From Stenotrophomonas maltophilia (GTDB lineage Bacteria; Pseudomonadota; Gammaproteobacteria; Xanthomonadales; Xanthomonadaceae): a DNA stretch of 64,000 nt. Under the pieces are notes generated by a model. That model saw nothing but the letters and a program-made list of their open reading frames with translations, was not told where the DNA came from and ran no database searches. Shown here one piece after another: positions 40,314 through 50,072 of this stretch. Within the stretch, counting starts at the first letter, position 1; the number at the start of each line of letters is the position of its first letter. A program made the translations under genes and the position numbers. The stretch covers positions 11,852 through 75,851 of the forward strand of contig DEZI01000019.1 of NCBI GenBank assembly GCA_002364755.1. Direction: 5' to 3'.

Positions 40314-41351
40314 ATGGCGCAGCAAACGATGAAGGCCCTGGTCAAGCGCGAAGCAGCCAAGGGCATCTGGCTCGAAGAGGTTCCGGTGCCGGCCCCGGGT
40401 CCGAACGAGGTCCTGATCAAGCTGGAAAAGACCGCCATCTGCGGTACCGACCTGCACATCTACCTGTGGGACGAGTGGAGCCAGCGCACCATCAAGCCGG
40501 GCCTGACCATCGGCCACGAGTTCGTCGGCCGCGTCGCCGCACTCGGCTCGGCGGTCACCGGCTATGACATCGGCCAGCGCGTCTCGGCCGAAGGCCACAT
40601 CGTCTGCGGCCACTGCCGCAACTGCCGCGGCGGCCGCCCGCACCTGTGCCCGAACACCGTCGGCATCGGCGTCAACGTCAACGGTGCCTTCGCCGAATAC
40701 ATGGTGATGCCGGCCAGCAACCTGTGGCCGATCCCCGACCAGATCCCCTCCGAGCTGGCCGCCTTCTTCGACCCGTACGGCAATGCCGCGCACTGCGCAC
40801 TTGAGTTCGACGTCATCGGCGAGGACGTGCTGATCACCGGTGCAGGCCCGATCGGCATCATCGCCGCCGGCATCTGCAAGCACATCGGTGCGCGCAACGT
40901 GGTGGTCACCGACGTCAACGACTTCCGCCTGAAGCTGGCGGCCGACATGGGTGCCACCCGCGTGGTCAACGTCGCCAACCAGTCGCTGAAGGACGTGATG
41001 AAGGAACTGCACATGGAGGGCTTCGACGTGGGCCTGGAAATGAGCGGCAACCCGCGCGCCTTCAACGACATGCTCGACTGCATGTACCACGGCGGCAAGA
41101 TCGCCATGCTCGGCATCATGCCCAAGGGCGCTGGCTGCGACTGGGACAAGATCATCTTCAAGGGCCTGACCGTGCAGGGCATCTACGGCCGCAAGATGTA
41201 CGAGACCTGGTACAAGATGACCCAGCTGGTGCTCTCCGGCTTCCCGCTGGGCAAGGTGATGACCCACCAGCTGCCGATCGACGATTTCCAGAAGGGCTTC
41301 GACCTGATGGAAGAAGGCAAGGCCGGCAAAGTGGTCCTGAGCTGGAACTGA
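40314..41351 (+). CDS. tdh: L-threonine 3-dehydrogenase
   Basis: 345 residues from ATG 40314; MKALVKREAAKG from the ATG at 40329 gives a length nearer to the E. coli enzyme and is an alternative start. The medium-chain alcohol dehydrogenase motifs are clear: catalytic zinc ligand region ICGTDLHIYLWDEW, IGHEFVGRV, the structural-zinc cysteines in HIVCGHCRNCRGGRPHLC, and the NAD-binding ITGAGPIGIIAAGI. It oxidises threonine to 2-amino-3-ketobutyrate, which Kbl then splits to glycine and acetyl-CoA. In this genome kbl is 1 kb away, behind an opposite-strand gene. Confidence 0.95.
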   Translation: MAQQTMKALVKREAAKGIWLEEVPVPAPGPNEVLIKLEKTAICGTDLHIYLWDEWSQRTIKPGLTIGHEFVGRVAALGSAVTGYDIGQRVSAEGHIVCGHCRNCRGGRPHLCPNTVGIGVNVNGAFAEYMVMPASNLWPIPDQIPSELAAFFDPYGNAAHCALEFDVIGEDVLITGAGPIGIIAAGICKHIGARNVVVTDVNDFRLKLAADMGATRVVNVANQSLKDVMKELHMEGFDVGLEMSGNPRAFNDMLDCMYHGGKIAMLGIMPKGAGCDWDKIIFKGLTVQGIYGRKMYETWYKMTQLVLSGFPLGKVMTHQLPIDDFQKGFDLMEEGKAGKVVLSWN

Positions 41352-41361
41352 CCGGCATACG

Positions 41362-41384
41362 GTAGCGCCGGGCCATGCCCGGCG
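41362..41384. repeat. SMAG stem-loop
   Basis: GTAG-CGCCGGGC-CAT-GCCCGGCG, ten bases after the tdh stop and before the terminator. Confidence 0.85.
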
Positions 41385-41395
41385 TTGCGGGAAAG

Positions 41396-41422
41396 AAAAA
41401 GGCGCCCATCGGGCGCCTTTTT
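41396..41422. terminator. Bidirectional terminator between tdh and the TorF-like gene
   Basis: AAAAAGGCGCCC-ATC-GGGCGCCTTTTT, symmetric with A- and T-runs, so it can end both convergent transcripts. Confidence 0.92.
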
Positions 41423-41444
41423 CGTGGGCAACAGCAGCGTCGGA

Positions 41445-42140
41445 TCAGTTACCGATCGCGACGGTCAGCACGACGCGGTTGTCGGCCAGCTTGCCGTTGT
41501 TGTCGCGACCTGCGCCATCGGTGCCGTGGTAGGCCACGCCCAGGTTGAACATGCCGAACTGGCGGGATACGCCGACGTTGAAATCGGTGTAATCCTTGCC
41601 GTAAGCCGTTTCAAGCGTGGTGCGGCCGACGTTGGCGCTCAGCGTGAAGTCCTGCGGCAGGCCCCACTCCCCGCCGACGGCGTAATACAAGCTCTTGGTA
41701 TCCGAACCGGACAGGTCGTTGGTGTAGGCCACGGTGAGCTTGTACTGCTCGGCAAACGTGGTGGTGGTGATCAGCTCGTTGTAGTTCAGTTCGCTGGCAC
41801 CGGGGTAGGTGTAGCGGTTGAGCAGCAGGTCGAAGTTGACCTTGTCGCTGACGTCGAAGCCGTAGCCGATCAGGTAGTCCAGCTCGACACTCGGGTCGCC
41901 CGGCCCGAAATCGACACCCGATCCCCACACGCCGGCGTAAAGGCCAACCGGGCTGGTATAGGTGAAGCCGGCCTGCAGGGTGGGATCTTCGTCGGTCTGG
42001 GAGACGCCACGGAACACGTAGTCGGACACGCCGGTCACGTTCCAGCTGTACGGCGATGCGGCCTCATCCTGGGCACTGGCGGCGAAGGGCGCGAGACAGA
42101 GGGCGGCGGCGAGGGCGAGGCAGCTGCGGGCAGGCTTCAT
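41445..42140 (-). CDS. TorF-family outer-membrane protein
   Basis: 231 residues from the ATG at 42138-42140, six bases after GGAG; the ATG two codons further up overlaps that site. A signal peptide is cleaved near ASAQ. The mature part is a beta-barrel with alternating aromatic residues (YVFRGVSQTDEDPTLQAGF, VELDYLIGYGF, DFNVGVSRQFGMFNLGVAYH), resembling the conserved TorF putative porin family. Function unknown; no transport partner. It lies on the minus strand between tdh and kbl. Confidence 0.87.
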   Translation of the reverse strand: MKPARSCLALAAALCLAPFAASAQDEAASPYSWNVTGVSDYVFRGVSQTDEDPTLQAGFTYTSPVGLYAGVWGSGVDFGPGDPSVELDYLIGYGFDVSDKVNFDLLLNRYTYPGASELNYNELITTTTFAEQYKLTVAYTNDLSGSDTKSLYYAVGGEWGLPQDFTLSANVGRTTLETAYGKDYTDFNVGVSRQFGMFNLGVAYHGTDGAGRDNNGKLADNRVVLTVAIGN

Positions 42141-42335
42141 GTGCATCTCCGGATGGCGGTGGCGGGGGCGGCGGGTGGCGTGGCCGGCGGAATCGCTACC
42201 GGTTCACGGTTTTTTAACCTGTTTGATATTGCGATGCAACATGTGCCGGCCACGGCGATGGCCCGCCGCAGGCGGCTGCCGGCCACCGTTGCCCGGTAGA
42301 ATCAGCGGTTTCCTGTGCTGAGCCGTGCCCACGCC

Positions 42336-43544
<1,209 letters not shown>

Positions 43545-43568
43545 CAAGACAAAAAGGGGGCTGATGGC

Positions 43569-43592
43569 GTGCCGGGCACGGCCCGGCGCTAC
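43569..43592. repeat. SMAG stem-loop, reverse
   Basis: GTGCCGGGCACGGCCCGGCG-CTAC between the convergent kbl and lipoprotein genes. Confidence 0.82.
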
Positions 43593-43613
43593 CGGCGTGA
43601 CGCGCAACGCGCG

Positions 43614-43949
43614 TCACTTCTTCTTTTTCTTCTTGTCCTTGGGCTCGTCCTTGCTGGCCACCACCACCGGCTTGGCGGCGGCGTCCTGCGCGCTGCCCTT
43701 GGCCACGCGGATGCCGTTGGCCTTCATCCAGGCATCGAACTCGTCGGCGGTCATCTTGTGGTCGCCGTCGCTCATCATGAAGCGGTAACTGCCGCGGCCG
43801 TCCAGTTCCGGGGTCTTCACTTCCACCACCGGCGTTTCCACCGGGGTTTCTGCCTTGGCCACTTTCTTGTGGCCGCCGCAGGCGGTCAGCAGTGCGAGCG
43901 GCAGCAGCAGGCCGGCGCAGCGCAGGGTTCGGTCGAGGGTCGGGTACAT
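43614..43949 (-). CDS. Small lipoprotein with FDAWMKA motif, paralogue of the gene at 44866
   Basis: 111 residues from the ATG at 43947-43949, GGAG seven bases upstream. A signal peptide with lipobox LLTAC (Cys at about 24) is followed by a Val/Glu/Pro-rich linker. A conserved short domain (RGSYRFMMSDGDHKMTADEF then DAWMKANGIRVAK, about residues 54-85) follows, and a basic tail ends in a run of lysines (KDKKKKKK). The same TA-EFDAWMKA-G-RV-K block occurs in the product of 44866-45387. Function unknown. The frame runs further upstream as antisense of the pseudouridine synthase gene, which is not real. Confidence 0.8.
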   Translation of the reverse strand: MYPTLDRTLRCAGLLLPLALLTACGGHKKVAKAETPVETPVVEVKTPELDGRGSYRFMMSDGDHKMTADEFDAWMKANGIRVAKGSAQDAAAKPVVVASKDEPKDKKKKKK

Positions 43950-44035
43950 GGGCACGCTCCGTTCAAATGAATCGAAAACCAGGCGCCCCCTACGCCTGGA
44001 ACGGTGGCCGGCGGCTGCCAGCCGTGGGCCGGACT

Positions 44036-44845
44036 TCAGCCCGGTGCAGCGGCCCCCAGCCGCTGCTGGTCGCTGACCTCCAGCACCCGCCACTGGCCCT
44101 TGCCGAGATCGCCGAGCGCCAGCCCGCCGATCGCAACCCGGACCAGGCGCAGCACCTGCAGGTCGAAGGCCGCCAACAGGCGGCGGATATGGCGGTTGCG
44201 CCCCTCTTCGAGGACGACCTCCAGCCATGCGGTCTTGTCGCCGCTGCGCAGCACGCGCACGGCCCGGGCGACCAGGAACTCGCCCTCGTCGTCGATACCG
44301 GCCTGCAGCGCGGCCAGCGTGGCCTCGTCCGGCAGGCGGTCGATCTGTACGTGGTAGGTCTTGTTCGGCCCGGTCTGCGGATCGGTCAGGCGCGCAGCCC
44401 ACTGCGGGTCGTTGCTGAACAGCAGCAGGCCTTCGCTGGCCTTGTCCAGGCGCCCGACCGGCGCGATCCACGGCAGGCCGGCACCATCGAAGCACCGGTA
44501 GACGGTGTCGCGGCCGCGCTCATCCTGCGCGGTGGTCACCACCCCGCGGGGCTTGTTGAGCATCAGGTACAGGCGCTGCGGCGCGCCCAGCGGCTGGCCG
44601 TCCACTTCGATGGGCGGTGCCGGCTGCGCAATCGGGAACTCGGGATCGCGGACGATGCGCCCGGACACCCGCACGCGACCGTCAGCAATCCAGCGCGCGG
44701 CTTCGGTACGCGAACAGACGCCCGCCTTGGACAGCACGCGCGCCAGGCCATGGCGGACACCGGCGGGTGCGGCAGCGGGCTTCGCACGCCCACGCGGAGC
44801 GTGGGAGCGGGCGGCGGGGGTGGCAGGAGGGCGGCGCGTGCGCAA
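44036..44845 (-). CDS. Pseudouridine synthase of the RsuA/RluB/RluE/RluF type
   Basis: 269 residues. A basic N-terminal tail is followed by an S4 RNA-binding domain (about 33-80, LARVLSKAGVCSRTEAARWI). The catalytic domain has the signature PVGRLDKASEGLLLFSND (Asp at about 134) and later LEEGRNRHIRRLL. It modifies rRNA; the target position is not predictable. The start is a TTG at 44843-44845 with GGGGAG nine bases upstream, since no ATG lies in the conserved portion. It sits between two small paralogous exported-protein genes on the same strand. Confidence 0.86.
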   Translation of the reverse strand: MRTRRPPATPAARSHAPRGRAKPAAAPAGVRHGLARVLSKAGVCSRTEAARWIADGRVRVSGRIVRDPEFPIAQPAPPIEVDGQPLGAPQRLYLMLNKPRGVVTTAQDERGRDTVYRCFDGAGLPWIAPVGRLDKASEGLLLFSNDPQWAARLTDPQTGPNKTYHVQIDRLPDEATLAALQAGIDDEGEFLVARAVRVLRSGDKTAWLEVVLEEGRNRHIRRLLAAFDLQVLRLVRVAIGGLALGDLGKGQWRVLEVSDQQRLGAAAPG

Positions 44846-44865
44846 GCCTCTGCTCCCCGCGCGGC

Positions 44866-45387
44866 CTACTTCTTCTCGCCCGGCTTGGTTTCAGCCGGTG
44901 CTTCGGTGGTGGCCGGAGCAGCGGCAGCGGCCGGCGCCGGACGCGCCTTGACCACGCGTACGCCGCGCGCCTTCATCCAGGCGTCGAACTCTTCGGCGGT
45001 CATGCGCTTGCCGTTCTGGCTCATGTCAAACCGCCACGGCGTGTTGTCGAACTCGGTCTGCGGCTTGTAGGCCGCCGGATCGTTCGGCTTGACCGCCGGT
45101 GCGCTGGGGATGGCGTTGGCGATGTTCTGGCAACCATCGATGCGCAGTCGCTGCAGCACCTGGTCCAGCGACTGCGAGGGATCGTAGCTGCTGCCCAGCA
45201 CGCCGCTGGACATGCCCAGCTGGGTGCCGCGGATGTACAGCTCATCAGCCACCGGCGCGATGGCCGTGGCCGGCAGGGGCAGGGGCGAGGCGCTGGTGTT
45301 GACCGAGCAATCAACCGCCGCGTGGGCGACGGGAACCAGGGCCAGCGCCAGGACGGCGGCCGATGCAGAGCGCAGCATGAGGTGCAT
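44866..45387 (-). CDS. Exported protein with FDAWMKA motif, paralogue of the gene at 43614
   Basis: 173 residues from the ATG at 45385-45387 (MHLMLRSASAAVLALALVPVAHA), a signal peptide without a lipobox. A middle region with DELYIRGTQLGMSSG and a cysteine pair (Cys at about 27 and 86) is followed by the conserved block NTPWRFDMSQNGKRMTAEEF then DAWMKARGVRVVK. A low-complexity tail rich in Pro, Ala and Lys ends in PGEKK. The block matches the lipoprotein on the other side of the pseudouridine synthase gene. No domain is known to me. An ATG three codons on (45378) is an alternative. Confidence 0.78.
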   Translation of the reverse strand: MHLMLRSASAAVLALALVPVAHAAVDCSVNTSASPLPLPATAIAPVADELYIRGTQLGMSSGVLGSSYDPSQSLDQVLQRLRIDGCQNIANAIPSAPAVKPNDPAAYKPQTEFDNTPWRFDMSQNGKRMTAEEFDAWMKARGVRVVKARPAPAAAAAPATTEAPAETKPGEKK

Positions 45388-45542
45388 CCACGAAAGGAAG
45401 TGACGCGGCGAGTTTAGCAATGCCGCGACAGCTTTCAAGCGCCACTTTCAATGAATACGGCAACTCATTGGTTTTGCGGGCAAAATGCCGACGAACGGTC
45501 ATTCAGAGCGCGTGACGGCCGTGTTTCCTGAGCCCACAAACA

Positions 45543-45568
45543 ACAAGACCCGGCCGAAGCCGGGTCCT
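45543..45568 (-). terminator. Terminator of the OmpA-family gene
   Basis: Stem GACCCGGC/GCCGGGTC on the minus strand with TTCG-like loop, followed by TTGTTG. Confidence 0.75.
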
Positions 45569-45597
45569 GCTGTGTCTTACTGGCAGAGCGTCAGAAC

Positions 45598-46692
45598 TTA
45601 GTTCTGGACGTTCAGCTCGGTACGACGGTTCTTGGCGCGACCTTCCGGGTTGTCCGAACCATCCGGGTTGGTGTTCGGGGCAATCGGACGGCTCTCGCCG
45701 TAGCCGATCGGGCCCTGCAGACGGCCAGCGTCCACACCGTTCTGGGTCAGGTAGTTGTACACGGCGGTGGCGCGACGCTCGGACAGCTTCTGGTTGTAAG
45801 CGTCGGTACCCTTCGAGTCGGTGTGACCGGCGACTTCAACGCGCAGGTCCGGGTAACGCTTCAGGATTTCCGAAGCTTCCGACAGGATGGCCACAGCGTC
45901 CGGACGCAGGTTCGACTTGTCGAAGTCGAAGTTCACGCCCTTCAGGTCGATCGAAACCGGCACCGGGCAACCGTCCGGACCGATGGTCTGACCCGGCTGC
46001 GAGTTCGGGCACTTGTCGTCGCAGTTGTTGACGCCGTCACCGTCGTCATCCAGGTCAGCGCAGCTCGGGGCAACCGGAGCCGGAGCCGGAGCAACAGCGG
46101 CCACCGGGGCCGGACCCAGCGGGATCACGACGCCGACCGAAGCCAGCACGTCGCCGAACCAGCTTTCGTTCGGAGCTGCAACGCTCTGGTCGTCGAAGTC
46201 AGCGCGGTAGGCCACTTCGGCGCGGACAGCAACGCGCTTTTCGAAGGTGGTCTGCAGGCCGACGCCCAGCTTGGCCGACAGGTTGCCGTCCTTGCGCTCA
46301 CGCGGGCCGTTGTTGTTGACGGCAGCGTACTCTTCTTCCGACTTCTGGTAGCCCAGGCCACCGACGATGTACGGATTCCAGCCGCGGCCTTCCTGGATGA
46401 AGTGGCGACGCACGTCGAACGACACGCCGTACTGCGACCAGTTCAGGTCCTGGTTGGCGTCGAAGTTCGGGTTCTGGTAGTTCAGCTCACCGTCCAGCGA
46501 CCAGTTCGGGCTGATGAACTTACCCAGGCCCAGGGTCACGAACGGAGCGTCATTGGTCAGACGGTCGCTGTCCTGGAAGTTGAAGCCGGCCGAACCGGTC
46601 AGGTACCAGCGGTCATCGAACTCCTGCGCGGACGCAGCCTGGGCGAAAGCCAGACCACCCAGCAGCGCGGCAGTAAGGATCTTCTTGTTCAT
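45598..46692 (-). CDS. OmpA/OprF-family outer-membrane protein
   Basis: 364 residues, with a signal peptide cleaved near ASAQ. The eight-stranded barrel runs to about residue 195. A short linker contains a thrombospondin type 3 calcium-binding repeat (DLDDDGDGVNNCDDKCPNS, about 218-236). The C-terminal OmpA peptidoglycan-binding domain has VNFDFDKSNLRPDA, VEVAGHTDSKGTDAYN and SERRATAVYNYL. The protein links outer membrane to peptidoglycan. The start ATG at 46690-46692 has AGGAG ten bases upstream. Codon use is strongly biased, suggesting high expression. A 7-bp-arm palindrome lies about 125 bases upstream. Confidence 0.95.
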   Translation of the reverse strand: MNKKILTAALLGGLAFAQAASAQEFDDRWYLTGSAGFNFQDSDRLTNDAPFVTLGLGKFISPNWSLDGELNYQNPNFDANQDLNWSQYGVSFDVRRHFIQEGRGWNPYIVGGLGYQKSEEEYAAVNNNGPRERKDGNLSAKLGVGLQTTFEKRVAVRAEVAYRADFDDQSVAAPNESWFGDVLASVGVVIPLGPAPVAAVAPAPAPVAPSCADLDDDGDGVNNCDDKCPNSQPGQTIGPDGCPVPVSIDLKGVNFDFDKSNLRPDAVAILSEASEILKRYPDLRVEVAGHTDSKGTDAYNQKLSERRATAVYNYLTQNGVDAGRLQGPIGYGESRPIAPNTNPDGSDNPEGRAKNRRTELNVQN

Positions 46693-47248
46693 TGAGTACA
46701 GCTCCTATTTCGGGGGTATGAAACCGGTAGAGGCATGGGCCAGCACTACTGCGTCGATGTTCGACAGCCGATTCAGCACGCCACCGCCGCGAACATTATG
46801 CTCAGGCGGGTGAAGGTCATGTTAACAGTCCCGTAACATGTGAAGCGTCGCAGCCGACCAGCCACCGGTCCGACGTTGAAACCCTATACAGGATCATGAA
46901 AATCCGCAAGACCCCCGTGCGACAAGGGTTTGGAGGGGATTAAGGGGGAAACGCGACAGGTTCTGCGAAGGGCTTCGCGGCGGGATTCAGCGTGCGCCCA
47001 TCGAAGTGAGGAACCTTATGACAGGAACCGTGCCCGGGTGGTGGAAGTAGCGAAACCGTCATTGGATGTCGTGGTTTCAGCTGCGCACCGACCGATATTC
47101 TGCCGCGCCTGCCCGTCATTACCGTTGATGCGGAACAGCCCGCTCGCGGCAGCGCCGCTGTACGCGCGCATTGCCTTGCATCTGTATCTGTAACGAACGC
47201 CAAAGCCGGACTACGGTGGGAACAGATCTCCCCTCCCCCGGAACACCC
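46693..47248. other. Non-coding region between divergent genes
   Basis: 556 bases. It contains the promoter region of the OmpA gene (CATAAT on the minus strand at about 46795-46800) and the palindrome CATGTTA-N9-TAACATG at 46818-46840. The remainder, including 46920-47170, has no supported gene or known motif. Confidence 0.55.
46818..46840. promoter_or_regulatory. Palindrome near the OmpA-gene promoter
   Basis: CATGTTA and TAACATG form 7-base arms around nine bases. It lies at the position of the -35 region relative to the CATAAT box and so could be an operator. Confidence 0.45.
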
Positions 47249-47890
47249 ATGCCCACCGCCCTGCCCCTGCGCCTGCTGCAACTTGTCACCGGCCTGTTCC
47301 TGTACGGATTCGGCATCGCCCTGATGGTGCGCGCGGCCATCGGCGTGGCGCCGTGGGACGTGCTGTCACAGGGCATCACCCTGCACTCGCCGCTGTCGTT
47401 CGGCCTGGTCACCAACCTGGTGGGCCTGATGGTGCTGCTGGTGTGGTTGCCACTGCGGCAGAAGCCCGGCGTGGGCACCGTGCTCAACGTGCTGCTGATC
47501 GGGCCGTCCGCGCAGTTTGGCCTGTGGCTGCTGCCGCCCGCCGTCGGCCTGGCGTGGCAGCTGCTGCTGTTCTGCGCCGGCCTGCTGCTGATCGCGCTGG
47601 CCACCGGGCTGTACATCGGCGCACGGCTCGGCCCCGGTCCGCGCGATGGGCTGATGACCGGCCTGCATGCACGCACCGGCTGGCCGATCTGGAAGGTCCG
47701 CACCCTCATCGAAGGCAGCGCACTGGCGGTGGGCTGGTGGCTGGGCGGCAACATCGGCCTGGGCACGCTGGCCTTCGCCGTGCTGATCGGCCCGCTGTGC
47801 GGATTCACCCTGGGTTGGTTCGGCATCGGCCGCCCGGCCGGTGGTAGCGCCGGGCCACGCCCGGCGAGCGCGCAGCGCGGCCACGGATGA
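47249..47890 (+). CDS. YczE/YitT-type membrane protein
   Basis: 213 residues from the ATG at 47249; the frame reaches 26 codons further up without a ribosome site, and the site here (CCCGGAACACCC) is weak. Five to six hydrophobic segments are present, beginning LLQLVTGLFLYGFGIALMVR and with the conserved GVAPWDVLSQGI and GARLGPGPRDGLMTGL loops typical of the YczE membrane protein family. Function unknown in the family. The last residues (GSAGPRPASAQRGHG) are encoded by a SMAG element starting at 47844, so the natural C-terminus was probably shorter. Confidence 0.85.
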   Translation: MPTALPLRLLQLVTGLFLYGFGIALMVRAAIGVAPWDVLSQGITLHSPLSFGLVTNLVGLMVLLVWLPLRQKPGVGTVLNVLLIGPSAQFGLWLLPPAVGLAWQLLLFCAGLLLIALATGLYIGARLGPGPRDGLMTGLHARTGWPIWKVRTLIEGSALAVGWWLGGNIGLGTLAFAVLIGPLCGFTLGWFGIGRPAGGSAGPRPASAQRGHG

Positions 47891-47919
47891 CATCGTCGCC
47901 GGGCATGGCCCGTCGCTAC
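47844..47919. repeat. SMAG inverted dimer overlapping the YczE-type gene end
   Basis: GTAG-CGCCGGGC-CAC-GCCCGGCG at 47844-47866 faces CGCCGGGCATGGCCCGTCG-CTAC ending at 47919. The first half lies inside the coding region. Confidence 0.82.
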
Positions 47920-47995
47920 CGGGCGCTGCACCAGCCCTTGCCCCGGCCGCGGTTTCGCGGCACGCTGCGCGCTTCCGTACGCAAGCGTATCGATC

Positions 47996-50026
47996 ATGTC
48001 GCCAGCCAACGAAACCGCCTACCCGCACCTGTTCTCACCGCTGGACCTGGGCTTCACCCAGCTGCGCAACCGGGTGCTGATGGGCTCGATGCACACCGGT
48101 CTGGAAGATCGCGCCCGCGACTTCCCGCGCCTGGCCGCCTACTTTGCCGAACGCGCCGAGGGCGGCGTCGGCCTGATCGTCACCGGTGGCTTCGCGCCGA
48201 ACGTGGTGGGCTGGCTCAAGCCGTTCGGCGGCAAGCTGTCCTGGCCCTGGGAAGTGCGCCCGCACCGCCAGCTCACCGCTGCCGCGCACCAGCACGGCGC
48301 GAAGATCTGCCTGCAGCTGCTGCACGCGGGTCGCTACGCCTATCACCCGCTGTCGGTAGCGCCGTCGAAGCTGAAGGCGCCGATCAATCCGTTCACCCCG
48401 CGTGCGCTGTCGGCCAGCGGCGTCGAACGCCATATCGCCGACTACGCGCGCAGTGCGAAGCTGGCCCGCGAGGCCGGCTACGACGGCGTGGAGGTGATGG
48501 GCTCGGAGGGCTACCTCATCAACGAGTTCATCGCCCCGCGCACCAACACGCGCACCGATGCCTGGGGTGGCGACGCAAAGCAGCGCATGCGCTTCGCGGT
48601 GGAGATCGTGCGCCGCATCCGCGAGGCTTGCGGGCCGGACTTCATCATCATCTACCGGCTGTCGCTGGTCGACCTGGTCGATGACGGCAGCAACTGGGAA
48701 GAGATCGTGCAGCAGGCGCAGGCCATCGAGGCGGCCGGCGCGACGATCATCAATTCCGGCATCGGCTGGCACGAGGCGCGCATTCCGACCATCGCCACCT
48801 CGGTGCCGCGCGGGGCCTTCGCCGGGGTCACCGCCAAGCTCAAGCCACACGTGAAGGTGCCGCTGGTGGCGACCAACCGCATCAACATGCCCGACGTGGC
48901 CGAGCGCATCCTGGCCGGCGGCGGCGCCGACATGGTGTCGCTGGCACGCCCGCTGCTGGCCGATCCGCAGTGGCCGAACAAGGCCCGCGCCGGCCGCGCC
49001 GAGGCGATCAACACCTGCATCGCCTGCAACCAGGCCTGCTTGGACCACGTGTTCGAGAACAAGCTGGCCAGCTGCCTGGTCAACCCGCGTGCCGCGCACG
49101 AAACCGAGCTGGTCTACCACCCGACCACCGCACCGAAGAAGATCGCCGTAGTCGGTGCCGGCCCGGCCGGCTTGGCCTGCGCCACGGTGGCCGCCGAACG
49201 TGGCCACCAGGTCACCCTGTTCGATGCCGGCGGGGAGATCGGCGGCCAGTTCAACGTGGCCAAGCGCATCCCGGGCAAGGAGGAGTTCCACGAGACCCTG
49301 CGCTACTTCCGCCACAAGCTGGCCGAAACCGGCGTGCAGCTGCGCCTGGACACCCGCGCCGACGTGGCCGCCCTGACCGGATTCGACGAGGTAGTGCTGG
49401 CCACCGGCATCACCCCGCGCAAGGTCGATTTCCCCGGTGCCGACCACGCCAAGGTGGTCAGCTACCTGGACGTGCTGCTGGGCCAGGTCGAGGTCGGCGC
49501 CAACGCGGCGATCATCGGCGCCGGCGGCATCGGCTTCGATGTCGGCGAGTTCCTCAGCCATGCCGGCCCCTCGCCGTCGCTGGACCCGCAGCGCTGGATG
49601 GCCGAATGGGGAGTGGACAGCCGCTTCGAGGCCCGCGGCGCCCTCGCCACCCCGCAGGTGGAGGCGTCGCCGCGTCGCCTCTGGCTGCTGCAGCGGAGTG
49701 CCGGCAAACCCGGTGCGCGGCTGGGCAAGACCACCGGCTGGATCCACCGCGCCACGCTGAAGGCCAAGGGCGTGCGCATGCTCGGCGGCGTGGAGTATCT
49801 GGGCGTGGACGACGATGGCCTGCGCATCCGCGTCGAGGGCAGCGAACAGCTGCTGCCGGTCGACCACGTGGTGGTCTGTGCCGGGCAGGAACCGAACCGT
49901 GTGCTGCTGGCCGAACTGCAGGCCGCGGGCATCGCCGCGCAGCTGATCGGCGGTGCGGATGTGGCGGCCGAACTCGACGCAAAACGAGCAATCGATCAGG
50001 GCAGCCGGGTGGCTGCTTCGCTGTAA
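47996..50026 (+). CDS. fadH: 2,4-dienoyl-CoA reductase-like iron-sulfur flavoenzyme
   Basis: 676 residues. The N-terminal TIM barrel of the old yellow enzyme family (about 10-330) is followed by four cysteines of a 4Fe-4S cluster (Cys341, 344, 348 and 360). An FAD-binding domain (AVVGAGPAGLACATVA, about 384-399) and an NAD(P)-binding domain (AAIIGAGGIGFDVGEF) follow. Spacing and length match FadH of E. coli, which reduces 2,4-dienoyl-CoA in unsaturated fatty acid breakdown. The ATG at 47996 has no strong ribosome site. A palindrome in the mRNA follows the stop. Confidence 0.92.
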   Translation: MSPANETAYPHLFSPLDLGFTQLRNRVLMGSMHTGLEDRARDFPRLAAYFAERAEGGVGLIVTGGFAPNVVGWLKPFGGKLSWPWEVRPHRQLTAAAHQHGAKICLQLLHAGRYAYHPLSVAPSKLKAPINPFTPRALSASGVERHIADYARSAKLAREAGYDGVEVMGSEGYLINEFIAPRTNTRTDAWGGDAKQRMRFAVEIVRRIREACGPDFIIIYRLSLVDLVDDGSNWEEIVQQAQAIEAAGATIINSGIGWHEARIPTIATSVPRGAFAGVTAKLKPHVKVPLVATNRINMPDVAERILAGGGADMVSLARPLLADPQWPNKARAGRAEAINTCIACNQACLDHVFENKLASCLVNPRAAHETELVYHPTTAPKKIAVVGAGPAGLACATVAAERGHQVTLFDAGGEIGGQFNVAKRIPGKEEFHETLRYFRHKLAETGVQLRLDTRADVAALTGFDEVVLATGITPRKVDFPGADHAKVVSYLDVLLGQVEVGANAAIIGAGGIGFDVGEFLSHAGPSPSLDPQRWMAEWGVDSRFEARGALATPQVEASPRRLWLLQRSAGKPGARLGKTTGWIHRATLKAKGVRMLGGVEYLGVDDDGLRIRVEGSEQLLPVDHVVVCAGQEPNRVLLAELQAAGIAAQLIGGADVAAELDAKRAIDQGSRVAASL

Positions 50027-50041
50027 TCCGAGCCTGAATGG

Positions 50042-50072
50042 GGGGCGGAATGTGATTTCCGTCACCCGCCCC
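50042..50072 (+). terminator. Possible terminator of the dienoyl-CoA reductase gene
   Basis: GGGGCGG/CCGCCCC arms 15 bases after the stop with the inner GTGA/TCAC also able to pair; no T-run. Weak evidence. Confidence 0.35.
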
